DNA of 28,361 nucleotides from Actinomycetes bacterium. Lineage in GTDB: Bacteria; Actinomycetota; Actinomycetes; Propionibacteriales; Propionibacteriaceae. Location: contig JAEXCA010000088.1 in assembly GCA_023393755.1 (NCBI GenBank), positions 1 through 28,361 on the forward strand. The letters run 5' to 3'. Shown here one piece after another: positions 7,625 to 15,234 of the stretch. The notes under the pieces are model-generated. The model ran no database searches. It saw only the letters and a program-made list of their open reading frames with translations, and was not told the origin of the DNA. Made by a program: the position numbers and the translations under genes. Numbering within the stretch: the stretch's first letter is position 1; each line of letters starts with the position of its first letter.

Positions 7625-7716
7625 AGCGGCGAACTGGGTGGGGGAAGCCGGTGCGAATCCGGTACTGACCCGCAGCCGTGACGCGATCCTTCGCCAAGTC
7701 GGAATGCCCACCGGTT
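7625..7716 (+). promoter_or_regulatory. Cobalamin (B12) riboswitch aptamer
   Basis: The segment has the conserved order of the cobalamin aptamer: GGGGGAAGCCGGTGCGAATCC (7641-7660 region), with the CCGG-TGCGAAT-CCGG hairpin, then ACTGACCCGCAGCCGTGAC, and the B12-box equivalent AAGTCGGAATGCCCACC ending at 7712. GGTGGG (7637-7642) pairs with CCCACC (7707-7712) to close the core. About 95 nt separate it from the start codon at 7811. An imperfect GGGG...CCCC hairpin at 7758-7780 in that stretch could be the expression switch. By analogy, bound cobalamin should turn the downstream operon off. The aptamer call is strong; the exact limits and mechanism are approximate. Confidence 0.9.
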
Positions 7717-7810
7717 CGAGCTCTGACATACATCCGTCGTGGCCAGCGGGTAGAGCCGGGGAGTTAGGCGTAGCCGCCCCGCCGAGGGTCACCACGCCGA
7801 AAGGGACCCC

Positions 7811-9352
7811 ATGTCGCACTCGCGCCGGTACACGGCGGCGATCACCGCCACCGTCCTGATGGCCACCGCCGGGATCGCGGTCACCACCGCCACCCAGAGC
7901 CACGCGGCTCCGCAGGCCTGCGACGGCGTCTGGGTGGTGGTGCAGCCGGACCAGGCCGACCCCTCCACCGCCACCACCACCTGCGCCCCGGTCACCGCCG
8001 GCCAGTCGGTGCTGCAGGTGCTCTCGGGCATCCACACCGTGGTGGAGAACGCCTACCAGTCACCCGGGCAGATCAACGGTGCGCCGACCGACCCCGACTA
8101 CACCTCCAACGGAGGCTACTTCTGGGCGTTCTGCACCGCCGCGCCGGCCGACACCCTGACCTGGGGCTTCGCGGCCGACGCCGCCGGCAACATCCCCGCC
8201 ACGTCGCCGGCGGTGTACGGCTTCATGCTCACCAACCTGTTCGACGGCTGCCCCACCGTCACCTCCCTGCCGGCCGACACGACGTCGCCGTCACCATCGC
8301 CGTCGCCGGACGTGACGACGACACCCACCGTCTCGCCGCCCGCCAGCCCTACCGTGCCGCCCACCAACCCGCCGCGGGAGAACGCCGCCGCCGAGGCGGG
8401 CAAGGCGGCCACCTGGCTGAGCCGGAACCTGCCCGAGGCGACCGACGCCGACGGCCTGTGGCAGACCGTCCTCGGCCTGGCCGCGGTCAACCGGTGCTCC
8501 TTCGAGCCCGCCATCCAGACCCAGCTGGCTCGGCTGGAGAAGCAGGCCAAGGACTACCTCTCCCGCAACACCGCCGGACGCGCCGGTCGCCTGGCCGTGG
8601 TCGCGGCCGCCACGGGGGAGAACCCGCGTGACTTCGGCGGCGTCGACCTGGTCAAGGCGATCCTGGACAACACCGCCGCCGACGGTCAGGTGGACGGCGG
8701 TGGCAACCCGTTCAGCCAGGCGCTGGCCATGATCGGCCTGGCCCGCACCGGCACCGCGGTGCCGCCGGCGATGCTCACCGCCCTGCTCGGCGCCCAGAAC
8801 GCCGAGGGCGCCTTCGGCTTCGGTTCCGGTGCCAGCTTCTTCCCCGACCTGGACACCACCGGTCTGGCGATCCAGGTGCTGCACCACCTCCGCTCCGACC
8901 CCGCCGCCAAGACCGCGCTCGACAAGGCCGTCGCCTGGGCGCTCACCCAGCAGACCGCCTCCGGCCGGTGGCCGAACGACTTCGCGCCGGTCAACACCAC
9001 CGGGCTGGTGGGGTCCGCGCTCGACCTGGCCGGGCAGAGCTCCGGCCGGGCGGTCGCCTGGCTGAAGACCCAGCAGCTCGCCAACGGCGGCCTGCCGGAT
9101 CTGCTGGACGGCAAGGAGGCCAACCGGTTCGCCACCGTGGAGGGCCTGTTCCTGCTGGCCAACACCACCTACCTGACCGTCGGCTTCACCGCGACCTGCG
9201 ATGACCCCACCGACGCGGCCGGCGAGGCCGACGAGGAGGACGAGCTGCCCAACACCGGCGCCTCCGACGCCAACGGCCTGCTCGGCATCGTGGCGGTGGT
9301 CCTGATCGCCGCCGGTGGCGCCCTGGTGGCGCTGCGTCGCAGGCAGAGCTGA
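7811..9352 (+). CDS. Sortase-anchored transcobalamin/intrinsic-factor-like surface protein
   Basis: This 513-residue secreted protein has a signal peptide (about 1-32, cleavage near SHA-AP). A beta-grasp-like DUF4430/transcobalamin-type domain spans 37-148 (CDGVWVVV, second Cys at 58, GYFWAFC). A Ser/Thr/Pro linker with SPSPSP repeats follows (about 155-190). An alpha/alpha-toroid domain (about 191-460) has units such as DLDTTGLAIQVLHHL and VNTTGLVGSALDLAG, as in prenyltransferase/squalene-cyclase folds and the alpha domain of intrinsic factor. It ends with LPNTG (479-483), a hydrophobic helix and RRRQS, a classic cell-wall sorting signal. AAAGGGA precedes ATG 7811. It is the first gene after a cobalamin riboswitch and overlaps the next gene (TGATG), so a role in surface cobalamin capture is likely but inferred. 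Confidence 0.85.
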   Translation: MSHSRRYTAAITATVLMATAGIAVTTATQSHAAPQACDGVWVVVQPDQADPSTATTTCAPVTAGQSVLQVLSGIHTVVENAYQSPGQINGAPTDPDYTSNGGYFWAFCTAAPADTLTWGFAADAAGNIPATSPAVYGFMLTNLFDGCPTVTSLPADTTSPSPSPSPDVTTTPTVSPPASPTVPPTNPPRENAAAEAGKAATWLSRNLPEATDADGLWQTVLGLAAVNRCSFEPAIQTQLARLEKQAKDYLSRNTAGRAGRLAVVAAATGENPRDFGGVDLVKAILDNTAADGQVDGGGNPFSQALAMIGLARTGTAVPPAMLTALLGAQNAEGAFGFGSGASFFPDLDTTGLAIQVLHHLRSDPAAKTALDKAVAWALTQQTASGRWPNDFAPVNTTGLVGSALDLAGQSSGRAVAWLKTQQLANGGLPDLLDGKEANRFATVEGLFLLANTTYLTVGFTATCDDPTDAAGEADEEDELPNTGASDANGLLGIVAVVLIAAGGALVALRRRQS

Positions 9353-10092
9353 TGCTCCGGCTGCGGACGCTCGCGACCGGGCTGGTGGCCGGCGCCCTCC
9401 TGCTGCTGCCGGTCGCCCAGCCACCGGCTGCGGCAGCCCTGCCGGGCCCGACCACCAGCTGCGCCGGGGTGTGGGTGGTGGTCGAGATCAGTCCGAAGGA
9501 CCGGACCGTCCGGTGCGCGACCGACACCCGCAACGGCTTCGCCGCGCTGAAGAGCGCCGGGCTCAAGGTGACCAAGGTCGGCAGCAACGACAACACCGCC
9601 TACCTGTGTGCCATCAGGGGCTACCCGAAGAACTGCCGGGACGCCTGGGACCAGATGCGCTACTGGTCGTACTGGAAGGCGAAGCTGAACCCCGACGGCA
9701 GCTGGGGCGAGTGGGTCTACGCCGCCACCGGCCCGGGCCGCAGCAGGCCCGCGCCGGGCTACGCCGAAGGCTGGCGGTTCGTCGACGGGAACGCCACGGC
9801 TCCGTCGATCACGCCACCCCGGCAGTACACCGACACCGCGAAACCGACGATCAGCGGAACCGCGAAGGTCGGCGCCACCCTGACCGCCGGCGTCGGCACC
9901 TGGTCGCCCGCCCCGTCCTTCAGCTACCGCTGGTACCGCTCCGGCAAGAAGATCCCCCGCGCCACCAAGGCCAGCTACAAGCTCACCAAGGCCGACCGCG
10001 GCAAGCGGATCACGGTCAAGGTGACCGGCAAGCGCAGCGGCTGGGAGACCGTCACCACCACCTCGAAGAAAACGGCCAAGGTGAAGAAGTGA
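9352..10092 (+). CDS. Secreted DUF4430-like protein with Ig-like C-terminal repeat
   Basis: This 246-residue protein starts with a signal peptide (about 1-28). A domain paralogous to its two neighbours follows (37-145: CAGVWVVV, Cys55, YWSYWKA, EGWRF), with two extra cysteines at 86 and 95. The C-terminal 85 residues are one bacterial Ig-like/cell-wall repeat of the kind GTAKVGATLTAGVGTWSPAP...YRWYRSGKKI...ITVKVTGK, common in secreted actinobacterial proteins. There is no LPXTG and no membrane helix, so the protein is probably released or held by wall binding. Its start overlaps the previous stop (TGATG), and its stop overlaps the GTG of the next gene. In a B12-controlled operon it is probably a cobalamin or corrinoid binder; this is inferred. 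Confidence 0.8.
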   Translation: MLRLRTLATGLVAGALLLLPVAQPPAAAALPGPTTSCAGVWVVVEISPKDRTVRCATDTRNGFAALKSAGLKVTKVGSNDNTAYLCAIRGYPKNCRDAWDQMRYWSYWKAKLNPDGSWGEWVYAATGPGRSRPAPGYAEGWRFVDGNATAPSITPPRQYTDTAKPTISGTAKVGATLTAGVGTWSPAPSFSYRWYRSGKKIPRATKASYKLTKADRGKRITVKVTGKRSGWETVTTTSKKTAKVKK

Positions 10093-10916
10093 GACGTCTG
10101 GCGGCGCTGCTGGCCGTGACGCTGGCGGGCCTGCTGGCGTTCTCCGGCTGGCCCGCGACCGCCCAGCCGCTGCCCGCCGCCAAGACCTGCGACGGCGTCT
10201 GGGTGGTGGTCGACTTCGGTGAGCTCGGCGGGATCAGCACCCAGTGCGCGACCAGCCACGGCACCGGTGCGAAGGCGCTGAGGAGCGCGGGGTTCTCCCC
10301 CACCATCGACGGCGGCTTCGTCTACCGGATCGACGGCCTGCCCGAGAAGCCTGACGCCAACCAGGCGTACTGGTCGTACTGGCAGGCCGAGCGCCGGTCG
10401 GACGGCAGCTTCGGCGCCTGGGAGTACTCCAACAAGGGAGCCAACAGCTCCAAGCCCGGTCGGGGCAACGCCGAGGGCTGGCGCTATCAATCCCTCGCCG
10501 ACGGCAAGGTGAGCCCCGGCGCGAACCCCCCGGCCGAGGAGCCCGAGCCCAGCGCGACCCCGAAGCCGAAGCCCACCAAACCGGCCAAGCCGGCCAAGCC
10601 CAAGCCCGCAAGGACCGCCAAGCCGAAGCCCTCGAAGCCGGCCGCTCCGGAACCCACCCGACCGGCCGAGCCGACGCCGACGACCACCACCGAACCGACC
10701 CCGGCACCGGGTCCCACCAGCCCGTCCGCCGAGTCGAGCCCCTCCGCCGGCTCCGAGACCCCCGGCCCGGCCGAGGACCCGGCCCCACCCGGTTCCACCA
10801 CTGACCCCGCACCCGGCCCCGGCAGCCCGCTGCCGGCGATCGTCGCCGGCGTCCTGGTGGTCGCCGGCGGAGGCGCCGCCGGGCTGTGGTGGTGGCTGAA
10901 GGGACGGCACCGCTGA
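10089..10916 (+). CDS. Membrane-anchored DUF4430-like protein with Pro/Lys-rich stalk
   Basis: This 275-residue protein is the third copy of the shared domain. A signal peptide (about 1-27) is followed by CDGVWVVV (34-41), Cys53, YWSYWQA and EGWRYQS (to about 135). A long low-complexity stalk of PKPTKPAKPAKPKP and PTPTTTTEPTP repeats runs to about 245. It ends with a transmembrane helix (LPAIVAGVLVVAGGGAAGLWWW) and a basic KGRHR tail. There is no LPXTG motif, so it is likely tethered in the membrane with its domain held out by the stalk, beside the ECF transporter encoded next. The start is GTG at 10089 within GTGA overlapping the previous stop. Function as the last binding step before the transporter is inference. 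Confidence 0.8.
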   Translation: MRRLAALLAVTLAGLLAFSGWPATAQPLPAAKTCDGVWVVVDFGELGGISTQCATSHGTGAKALRSAGFSPTIDGGFVYRIDGLPEKPDANQAYWSYWQAERRSDGSFGAWEYSNKGANSSKPGRGNAEGWRYQSLADGKVSPGANPPAEEPEPSATPKPKPTKPAKPAKPKPARTAKPKPSKPAAPEPTRPAEPTPTTTTEPTPAPGPTSPSAESSPSAGSETPGPAEDPAPPGSTTDPAPGPGSPLPAIVAGVLVVAGGGAAGLWWWLKGRHR

Positions 10917-12073
10917 CCACCCCGCACCCCAGGGCCTGGTGGTGCTGGGCGATCGGGATCGGCCTGGCCGTCAGCGGCACCACCAACCCCCTCCTGCTGG
11001 CACTGATCGCCACCGCCATGGTGGCGGTGGTGCTGCTGCGCCGCACCGCGGCCGGTTGGGCGCGCTCGGTGCGCGCCTACCTGCTGCTGGCCCTGGTGGT
11101 GATCGGGATCCGGGTCCTCTTCCAGATCGTGATCGGCGGTGGCTGGGGCGAGACCGTGCTGTTCCGGCTGCCGGAGATCCCGCTGCCGGACTGGGCCGCC
11201 GGGATCCGGCTGGGTGGCGCGGTCACCGCCGAAGCGCTGGCCTACACCCTCTACGACGCGCTCCGGCTGGCGGTGATGCTGCTCTGCGTCGGGGCCGCGA
11301 ACAGCCTGGCCAACCCCCGGCAGGCGCTGCGTTCGGTGCCGGCGGCGCTGTACGAGGCGTCGACCGCGGTGGTGATCGCGCTGAGCCTTGCCCCCCAACT
11401 GATCGAGAGCCTGCTGCGGGTCCGCCGGGCGCGACGGTTGCGCGGCGACACCGGCGCCGGGCTGCGGGCCCTCGGCGCGGTCGCGATGCCGGTGCTGGCC
11501 GACGCCGTCGACCGTTCCCTGGCCCTGGCGACCGGCATGGAATCGCGCGGCTTCGGGCGGACCCGCGGGCTGCCGGTCAAGGGCAGCCTGGCCCTGATGC
11601 TGAGCTCGGCGATCCTGGCCACGGCGGGGGTCTTCCTGCTGCTCAGCACCTCGTTCTGGCAGCTCGCGCTGGGTCTGCTGGTGATCGGCGGGGCCGGCGC
11701 CGGCTGGGGACTCCGGCTGGCCGGACGGCGGCTCGCGGTGACCAGCTACCGTCCCCACCCGTGGACGCTGCGCTCCGGCCTGGTCGCCGGTTGCGGTCTG
11801 CTGGCGGCACTCACCGTGTGGTGGGGTGCCACAACCGACCCGGACGCCTTCGCGCCCAGCACCGACCCGCTGCTCTGGCCCACCCTGACCTGGCCGATGC
11901 TCGTCGTCCTCGGGTCGGTGCTGGCGGCCCTGCCGCTCACCAGGGAACGCCCCCCGGCGGAGGTCGCCTCCCGGCGACACGACACCCGGCTCCGGTCGCC
12001 GCGGGCGCTCGGGACGGCCGACGGTGGACGCATCCCCGGTCAGCTCGCCCCGGCCAGGACGGACGCGCGATGA
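10886..12073 (+). CDS. ecfT: ECF transporter T component (EcfT/CbiQ family)
   Basis: This integral membrane protein is the scaffold of an energy-coupling-factor vitamin importer. The hydrophobic N-terminal half is followed by two Ala-Arg-rich coupling-helix motifs, RVRRARRLRG and ATGMESRGFG, the hallmark by which EcfT binds its ATPases. About two further membrane segments lie beyond residue 300, longer than typical EcfT, and the last 45 residues are a basic, disordered tail. The start is uncertain. GTG codons at 10886, 10889 and 10892 lie inside the previous gene. A CTG at 10913 in CTGA overlap has GAAGGGA 8 nt upstream and could be the true start. The stop overlaps the ATPase gene (ATGA). 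Confidence 0.9.
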   Translation: MVVAEGTAPLTTPHPRAWWCWAIGIGLAVSGTTNPLLLALIATAMVAVVLLRRTAAGWARSVRAYLLLALVVIGIRVLFQIVIGGGWGETVLFRLPEIPLPDWAAGIRLGGAVTAEALAYTLYDALRLAVMLLCVGAANSLANPRQALRSVPAALYEASTAVVIALSLAPQLIESLLRVRRARRLRGDTGAGLRALGAVAMPVLADAVDRSLALATGMESRGFGRTRGLPVKGSLALMLSSAILATAGVFLLLSTSFWQLALGLLVIGGAGAGWGLRLAGRRLAVTSYRPHPWTLRSGLVAGCGLLAALTVWWGATTDPDAFAPSTDPLLWPTLTWPMLVVLGSVLAALPLTRERPPAEVASRRHDTRLRSPRALGTADGGRIPGQLAPARTDAR

Positions 12074-13659
12074 TCCGCTTCGAGAACGTCGGCTTCCACT
12101 ACCCCGAGTCCGGCCGCCCGGTGCTGCGGCAGGTGTCACTGGAGATCGCCGAGGGGGATCTCTGCCTGGTGGTGGGCGGCACCGGGTCGGGCAAGTCGAC
12201 CCTGCTGGGGGCGATCAACGCGCTGGTCCCCACCTTCACCGGCGGCACCCTCAGCGGCCGGGTGCTGGTGGCGGGACGCGACACCGCGCGGCACCGCCCC
12301 CGCGACCTGGCCGATCTGGTCGGCCTGGTCGGCCAGGATCCGGTCCGCGGCTTCGTCACCGACACGGTGGAGGACGAGATCGCCTACGGCATGGAACAGC
12401 TGGGCATCAACCCGGTGGCGATGCGCAAGCGGGTGGAGGAGACCCTCGACCTGCTCGGCATCGCCGAACTGCGGCGCCGCCCGCTCGCCGAGCTCTCCGG
12501 CGGGCAGCAGCAGCGGGTGGCGATCGCCGCCGTGCTGGCCGCGCAGCCCCGCGTCCTGGTGCTGGACGAACCCACCTCGGCGCTGGACCCCACCGCCGCG
12601 CAGGACGTGCTGGCGGCCATCTCCACCCTGGTGCACGAGGTGGGGCTCACCGTCGTGCTGGCCGAGCACCGGCTGGAACGGGTGATGCAGGCGGCCGACA
12701 CCATGATCTGGCTGCCCGGGGACGGCACCGCGCAGCACGGCGAGCCGGCCGAGATCCTGGCCCGGGCCTCCGTCCAGCCACCGCTGGCCGCGCTGGCTCG
12801 CGCGGTCGGCTGGCAGCGGGTGCCGCTCAGTGTCCGGGAGGCCCGCCGCGCCGTCCAGGCGCAGGGCCTGGAACCCGCGCCGCCCGCGTCACCGGAGCCA
12901 CCGTCCGGCGGGATCGTGCTGGCGGCGCGGCGGGTCGGCGTCCGGTTCGGCGACCTGGTCGCGGTGCGCGAGGTCGACCTCGAGCTCACCGCGGGCAGCA
13001 TCACCACCGTGCTGGGCCGCAACGGAGCCGGGAAGTCGTCGCTGCTGTGGGCGCTGCAGGGGGCGCTCAGCTGCTCCGGCGAGATCCTGGTGGACGGCAC
13101 CGACCCACGGACCCTGGACGCCTTCCAGGCCCGGCGGCTGGTCACCCTGGTGCCCCAGACCGCCGCCGATCTGCTGTACCTGCCCACCGTCGAGGCCGAG
13201 TGCCGCCAGGCCGACGCCGAGAGCCACGCGCCGGCGGGGACGGCCGCCGCACTGCTGGCCGAGCTGGGGACGGACGTCCCGCCCGACCGCGACCCGCGGG
13301 ATCTCTCCGAGGGGCAACGGCTGGCGCTGGTGCTGGCGATCCAGCTCACCGCCGGCCCGAAGGTGCTGTTGCTGGACGAGCCCACCCGGGGCCTGGACTA
13401 CCGGGCGAAGGCGGAACTGCAGCGGATCGTCCGGCGACTCGCCGGTCAGGGGATCGCCTGCCTGATCAGCACCCACGACGTCGAGTTCGCGGCGGGGCTG
13501 AGCCAGCGCACCCTGTTGATGGCCGACGGCGAGTTGATCGCGGACGGCGGCACCGCCGAGCTGCTGACCTCCTCCCCGGCGTACGCGCCGCAGCTGGCGA
13601 AGGTCTTCTCCCCCGTCCCGGTGCTGACCGTGGACGACGTGGTGCGGGGGCTGCGATGA
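12070..13659 (+). CDS. ECF transporter fused double ATPase (EcfA1-EcfA2)
   Basis: This 529-residue protein is two ABC ATPase domains in one chain, powering the ECF importer. The first (about 1-235) has Walker A GGTGSGKST, signature LSGGQQQR, Walker B VLVLDEPTSALD and the switch histidine in LAEHRLE. The second (about 285-505) has Walker A GRNGAGKSS, a variant signature LSEGQRLA, Walker B VLLLDEPTRGLD and ISTHDVE. A proline-rich linker (about 272-282) joins them. The signature Gly-to-Glu change in the second domain (LSEGQ) is common in the second half of fused ECF and CbiO ATPases. It overlaps ecfT and the S component by ATGA on both sides. Confidence 0.95.
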   Translation: MIRFENVGFHYPESGRPVLRQVSLEIAEGDLCLVVGGTGSGKSTLLGAINALVPTFTGGTLSGRVLVAGRDTARHRPRDLADLVGLVGQDPVRGFVTDTVEDEIAYGMEQLGINPVAMRKRVEETLDLLGIAELRRRPLAELSGGQQQRVAIAAVLAAQPRVLVLDEPTSALDPTAAQDVLAAISTLVHEVGLTVVLAEHRLERVMQAADTMIWLPGDGTAQHGEPAEILARASVQPPLAALARAVGWQRVPLSVREARRAVQAQGLEPAPPASPEPPSGGIVLAARRVGVRFGDLVAVREVDLELTAGSITTVLGRNGAGKSSLLWALQGALSCSGEILVDGTDPRTLDAFQARRLVTLVPQTAADLLYLPTVEAECRQADAESHAPAGTAAALLAELGTDVPPDRDPRDLSEGQRLALVLAIQLTAGPKVLLLDEPTRGLDYRAKAELQRIVRRLAGQGIACLISTHDVEFAAGLSQRTLLMADGELIADGGTAELLTSSPAYAPQLAKVFSPVPVLTVDDVVRGLR

Positions 13660-14495
13660 CGGTCGATCACCGGCAGCCATCGGTGGCTGCGAGCTCCCCT
13701 GGGCCGGACGGGCCGGGGAGCACCCGCCGGCTCTCGCTCGCCCTCGTGGTCGCGCTGGCGGTGGGCCTGGTGGCGTTCGGCTGGCCGCTGTTCCTGCGTC
13801 CCGAGTCGGGGATGCCACCCACCCTGGCGCCGATCGTCTTCGCCCTGGTGCTGCCGATGGTGCTGGTCGTGGTCCTGGCGGAGCTGACCGGCGGCCGGCT
13901 CGACGTCAAGGCGCTGGCCATGCTCGGCGTGCTGGCGGCGGTCGGGACGGTACTGCGTCCGCTCGGCGCCGGCACCGCGGGCATCGAGCTGGTGTTCTTC
14001 CTGCTGATCCTGGCCGGCCGGGTGTTCGGCGCGGGCTTCGGGTTCGCGCTGGGCGCGATCACCATGTTCACCTCGGCGCTGATCACCAGCGGAGTCGGCC
14101 CCTGGCTGCCCTACCAGATGATCGCCGCCGGCTTCGTCGGCCTGTTCGCCGGCCTGCTGCCCCGCGCCGGAGGCAGGGCCGAGCTGGCCTGGCTGATCGG
14201 CTACGGCGTGGTCTCCGCCTTCGTCTACGGCTGGCTGATGGACTTCTCCTTCTGGCCGTTCGCGCTGGGCGACGGCACCCAGCTGTCGTTCGACCCCGGA
14301 GCGTCCATCGGCGAGAACCTGCACCGGTTCGTCCTGTTCAACCTGGCCACGTCGATGGGCTGGAACCTGGGCCGGGCCCTCACCAACGCCGTCGCGATAG
14401 CGCTGGTCGGGCCGGCGCTGCTGCGGCTGTTCCGCCGCGCGGCCCGGCAGGCCCATTTCGAGCCGGCGATTCCGGCTCAGGCCCTTCCGGAATAG
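13656..14495 (+). CDS. ECF transporter substrate-binding S component, predicted cobalamin or corrinoid specific
   Basis: This 279-residue membrane protein has about six to seven hydrophobic segments after a 25-residue polar N terminus. The middle, AGIELVFFLLILAGRVFGAGFGFALGAITMFTSALITSGVGPWLPYQMIAAGFVGLFAGLLP, matches ECF S components of the CbrT-like group. The family shows a helix with G-x-x-x-G spacing and a W-x-P-Y-Q-M loop that lies near the ligand. S components give ECF transporters their specificity. Position under a cobalamin riboswitch and beside three transcobalamin-like proteins argues for B12 or a precursor. It is the last gene of the operon, with ATGA overlap to the ATPase. Confidence 0.85.
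   Translation: MTVDHRQPSVAASSPGPDGPGSTRRLSLALVVALAVGLVAFGWPLFLRPESGMPPTLAPIVFALVLPMVLVVVLAELTGGRLDVKALAMLGVLAAVGTVLRPLGAGTAGIELVFFLLILAGRVFGAGFGFALGAITMFTSALITSGVGPWLPYQMIAAGFVGLFAGLLPRAGGRAELAWLIGYGVVSAFVYGWLMDFSFWPFALGDGTQLSFDPGASIGENLHRFVLFNLATSMGWNLGRALTNAVAIALVGPALLRLFRRAARQAHFEPAIPAQALPE
14469..14493 (+). terminator. Possible hairpin at the end of the B12 operon
   Basis: ATTCCGG (14469-14475) and CCGGAAT (14487-14493) form a 7-bp stem with an 11-nt loop inside the last codons of the S component. No T-run follows, so termination is uncertain and read-through into sodA is possible. Confidence 0.3.
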
Positions 14496-14570
14496 GGGTG
14501 GGATCGGGCAGGTTGGGGTAGACGAAGGACAGCCACGTCAACACGGTCACATCAACGAAGGGGACATGTC

Positions 14571-15179
14571 ATGGTCTACACGCTGCCCGATCTCGACTAC
14601 GACTACGGAGCACTCGCCCCGCACATCGCACCCGAGATCATGGAGCTGCATCACAGCAAGCACCACGCCGCCTATGTGGCGGGCGCGAACACCGCGCTGG
14701 AGCAGCTGGCCGAGGCCCGGGAGAGCGGCAATTTCGGTGCCGTCAACAAGCTGGAGAAGGATCTGGCCTTCCACCTGGGCGGCCACCTCAACCACTCGGT
14801 GTTCTGGAAGAGCATGTCGCCGGACGGCGGCGGCGAGCCGGACGGCGAGGTCGCCGCGGCGATCGACGAGTTCTTCGGCTCCTTCGCCGGCTTCCAGGGC
14901 CAGTTCGTGGCGGCCGCCAACGGCCTGCAGGGCTCCGGCTGGGCGCTGCTGGTGTGGGATCCGCTGGGCCAGCGGCTGAACATCAACCAGCTCTACGACC
15001 AGCAGGCCAACGTGCCGGTCGGCCAACTGCCGGTGCTGCAGCTCGACATGTGGGAGCACGCCTTCTACCTGCAGTACAAGAACGTGAAGGCCGACTACGT
15101 GAAGGCCTGGTGGAACGTGGTCAACTGGGCCGACGTCGCCGCCCGCCTGGAGAAGGCTCGCGCCACCTCCCTGTTCTGA
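14571..15179 (+). CDS. sodA: Fe/Mn superoxide dismutase
   Basis: This 202-residue enzyme converts superoxide to oxygen and hydrogen peroxide in the cytoplasm. Metal ligands by alignment with E. coli Fe-SOD are His27 (in ELHHSKHH), His75 (GGHLNHSVFW), Asp159 and His163 (LDMWEHAFYLQYKNVK). From memory it closely resembles the cambialistic Propionibacterium shermanii SOD. The second-shell residue that is His in Mycobacterium tuberculosis Fe-SOD (YDHQ) is Gln144 here (LYDQQAN), the residue used by Mn enzymes, so manganese use is suggested. GAAGGGGA (14557-14564) precedes ATG 14571. A near-perfect terminator follows. I see no convincing promoter in the 75-bp gap after the B12 operon. Confidence 0.97.
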   Translation: MVYTLPDLDYDYGALAPHIAPEIMELHHSKHHAAYVAGANTALEQLAEARESGNFGAVNKLEKDLAFHLGGHLNHSVFWKSMSPDGGGEPDGEVAAAIDEFFGSFAGFQGQFVAAANGLQGSGWALLVWDPLGQRLNINQLYDQQANVPVGQLPVLQLDMWEHAFYLQYKNVKADYVKAWWNVVNWADVAARLEKARATSLF

Positions 15180-15191
15180 GCAGTTCCCACC

Positions 15192-15220
15192 GGGGGACGC
15201 AGGAGTCACCTGCGTCCCCC
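15192..15220 (+). terminator. Strong rho-independent-type terminator of sodA
   Basis: GGGGGACGCAGG (15192-15203) and CCTGCGTCCCCC (15209-15220) form a perfect 12-bp stem with loop AGTCA, 12 bp after the sodA stop. The tail GTTGCGTT is only weakly T-rich, as is common in high-GC genomes. Confidence 0.85.
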
Positions 15221-15234
15221 GTTGCGTTCCCACC

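Noticed and set aside
10939..12069. Long N-terminal extension of the double ATPase frame over ecfT
   Set aside because: ATG at 12070 overlaps the ecfT stop (ATGA) and begins exactly at the ABC domain; the extension is a shadow of ecfT.
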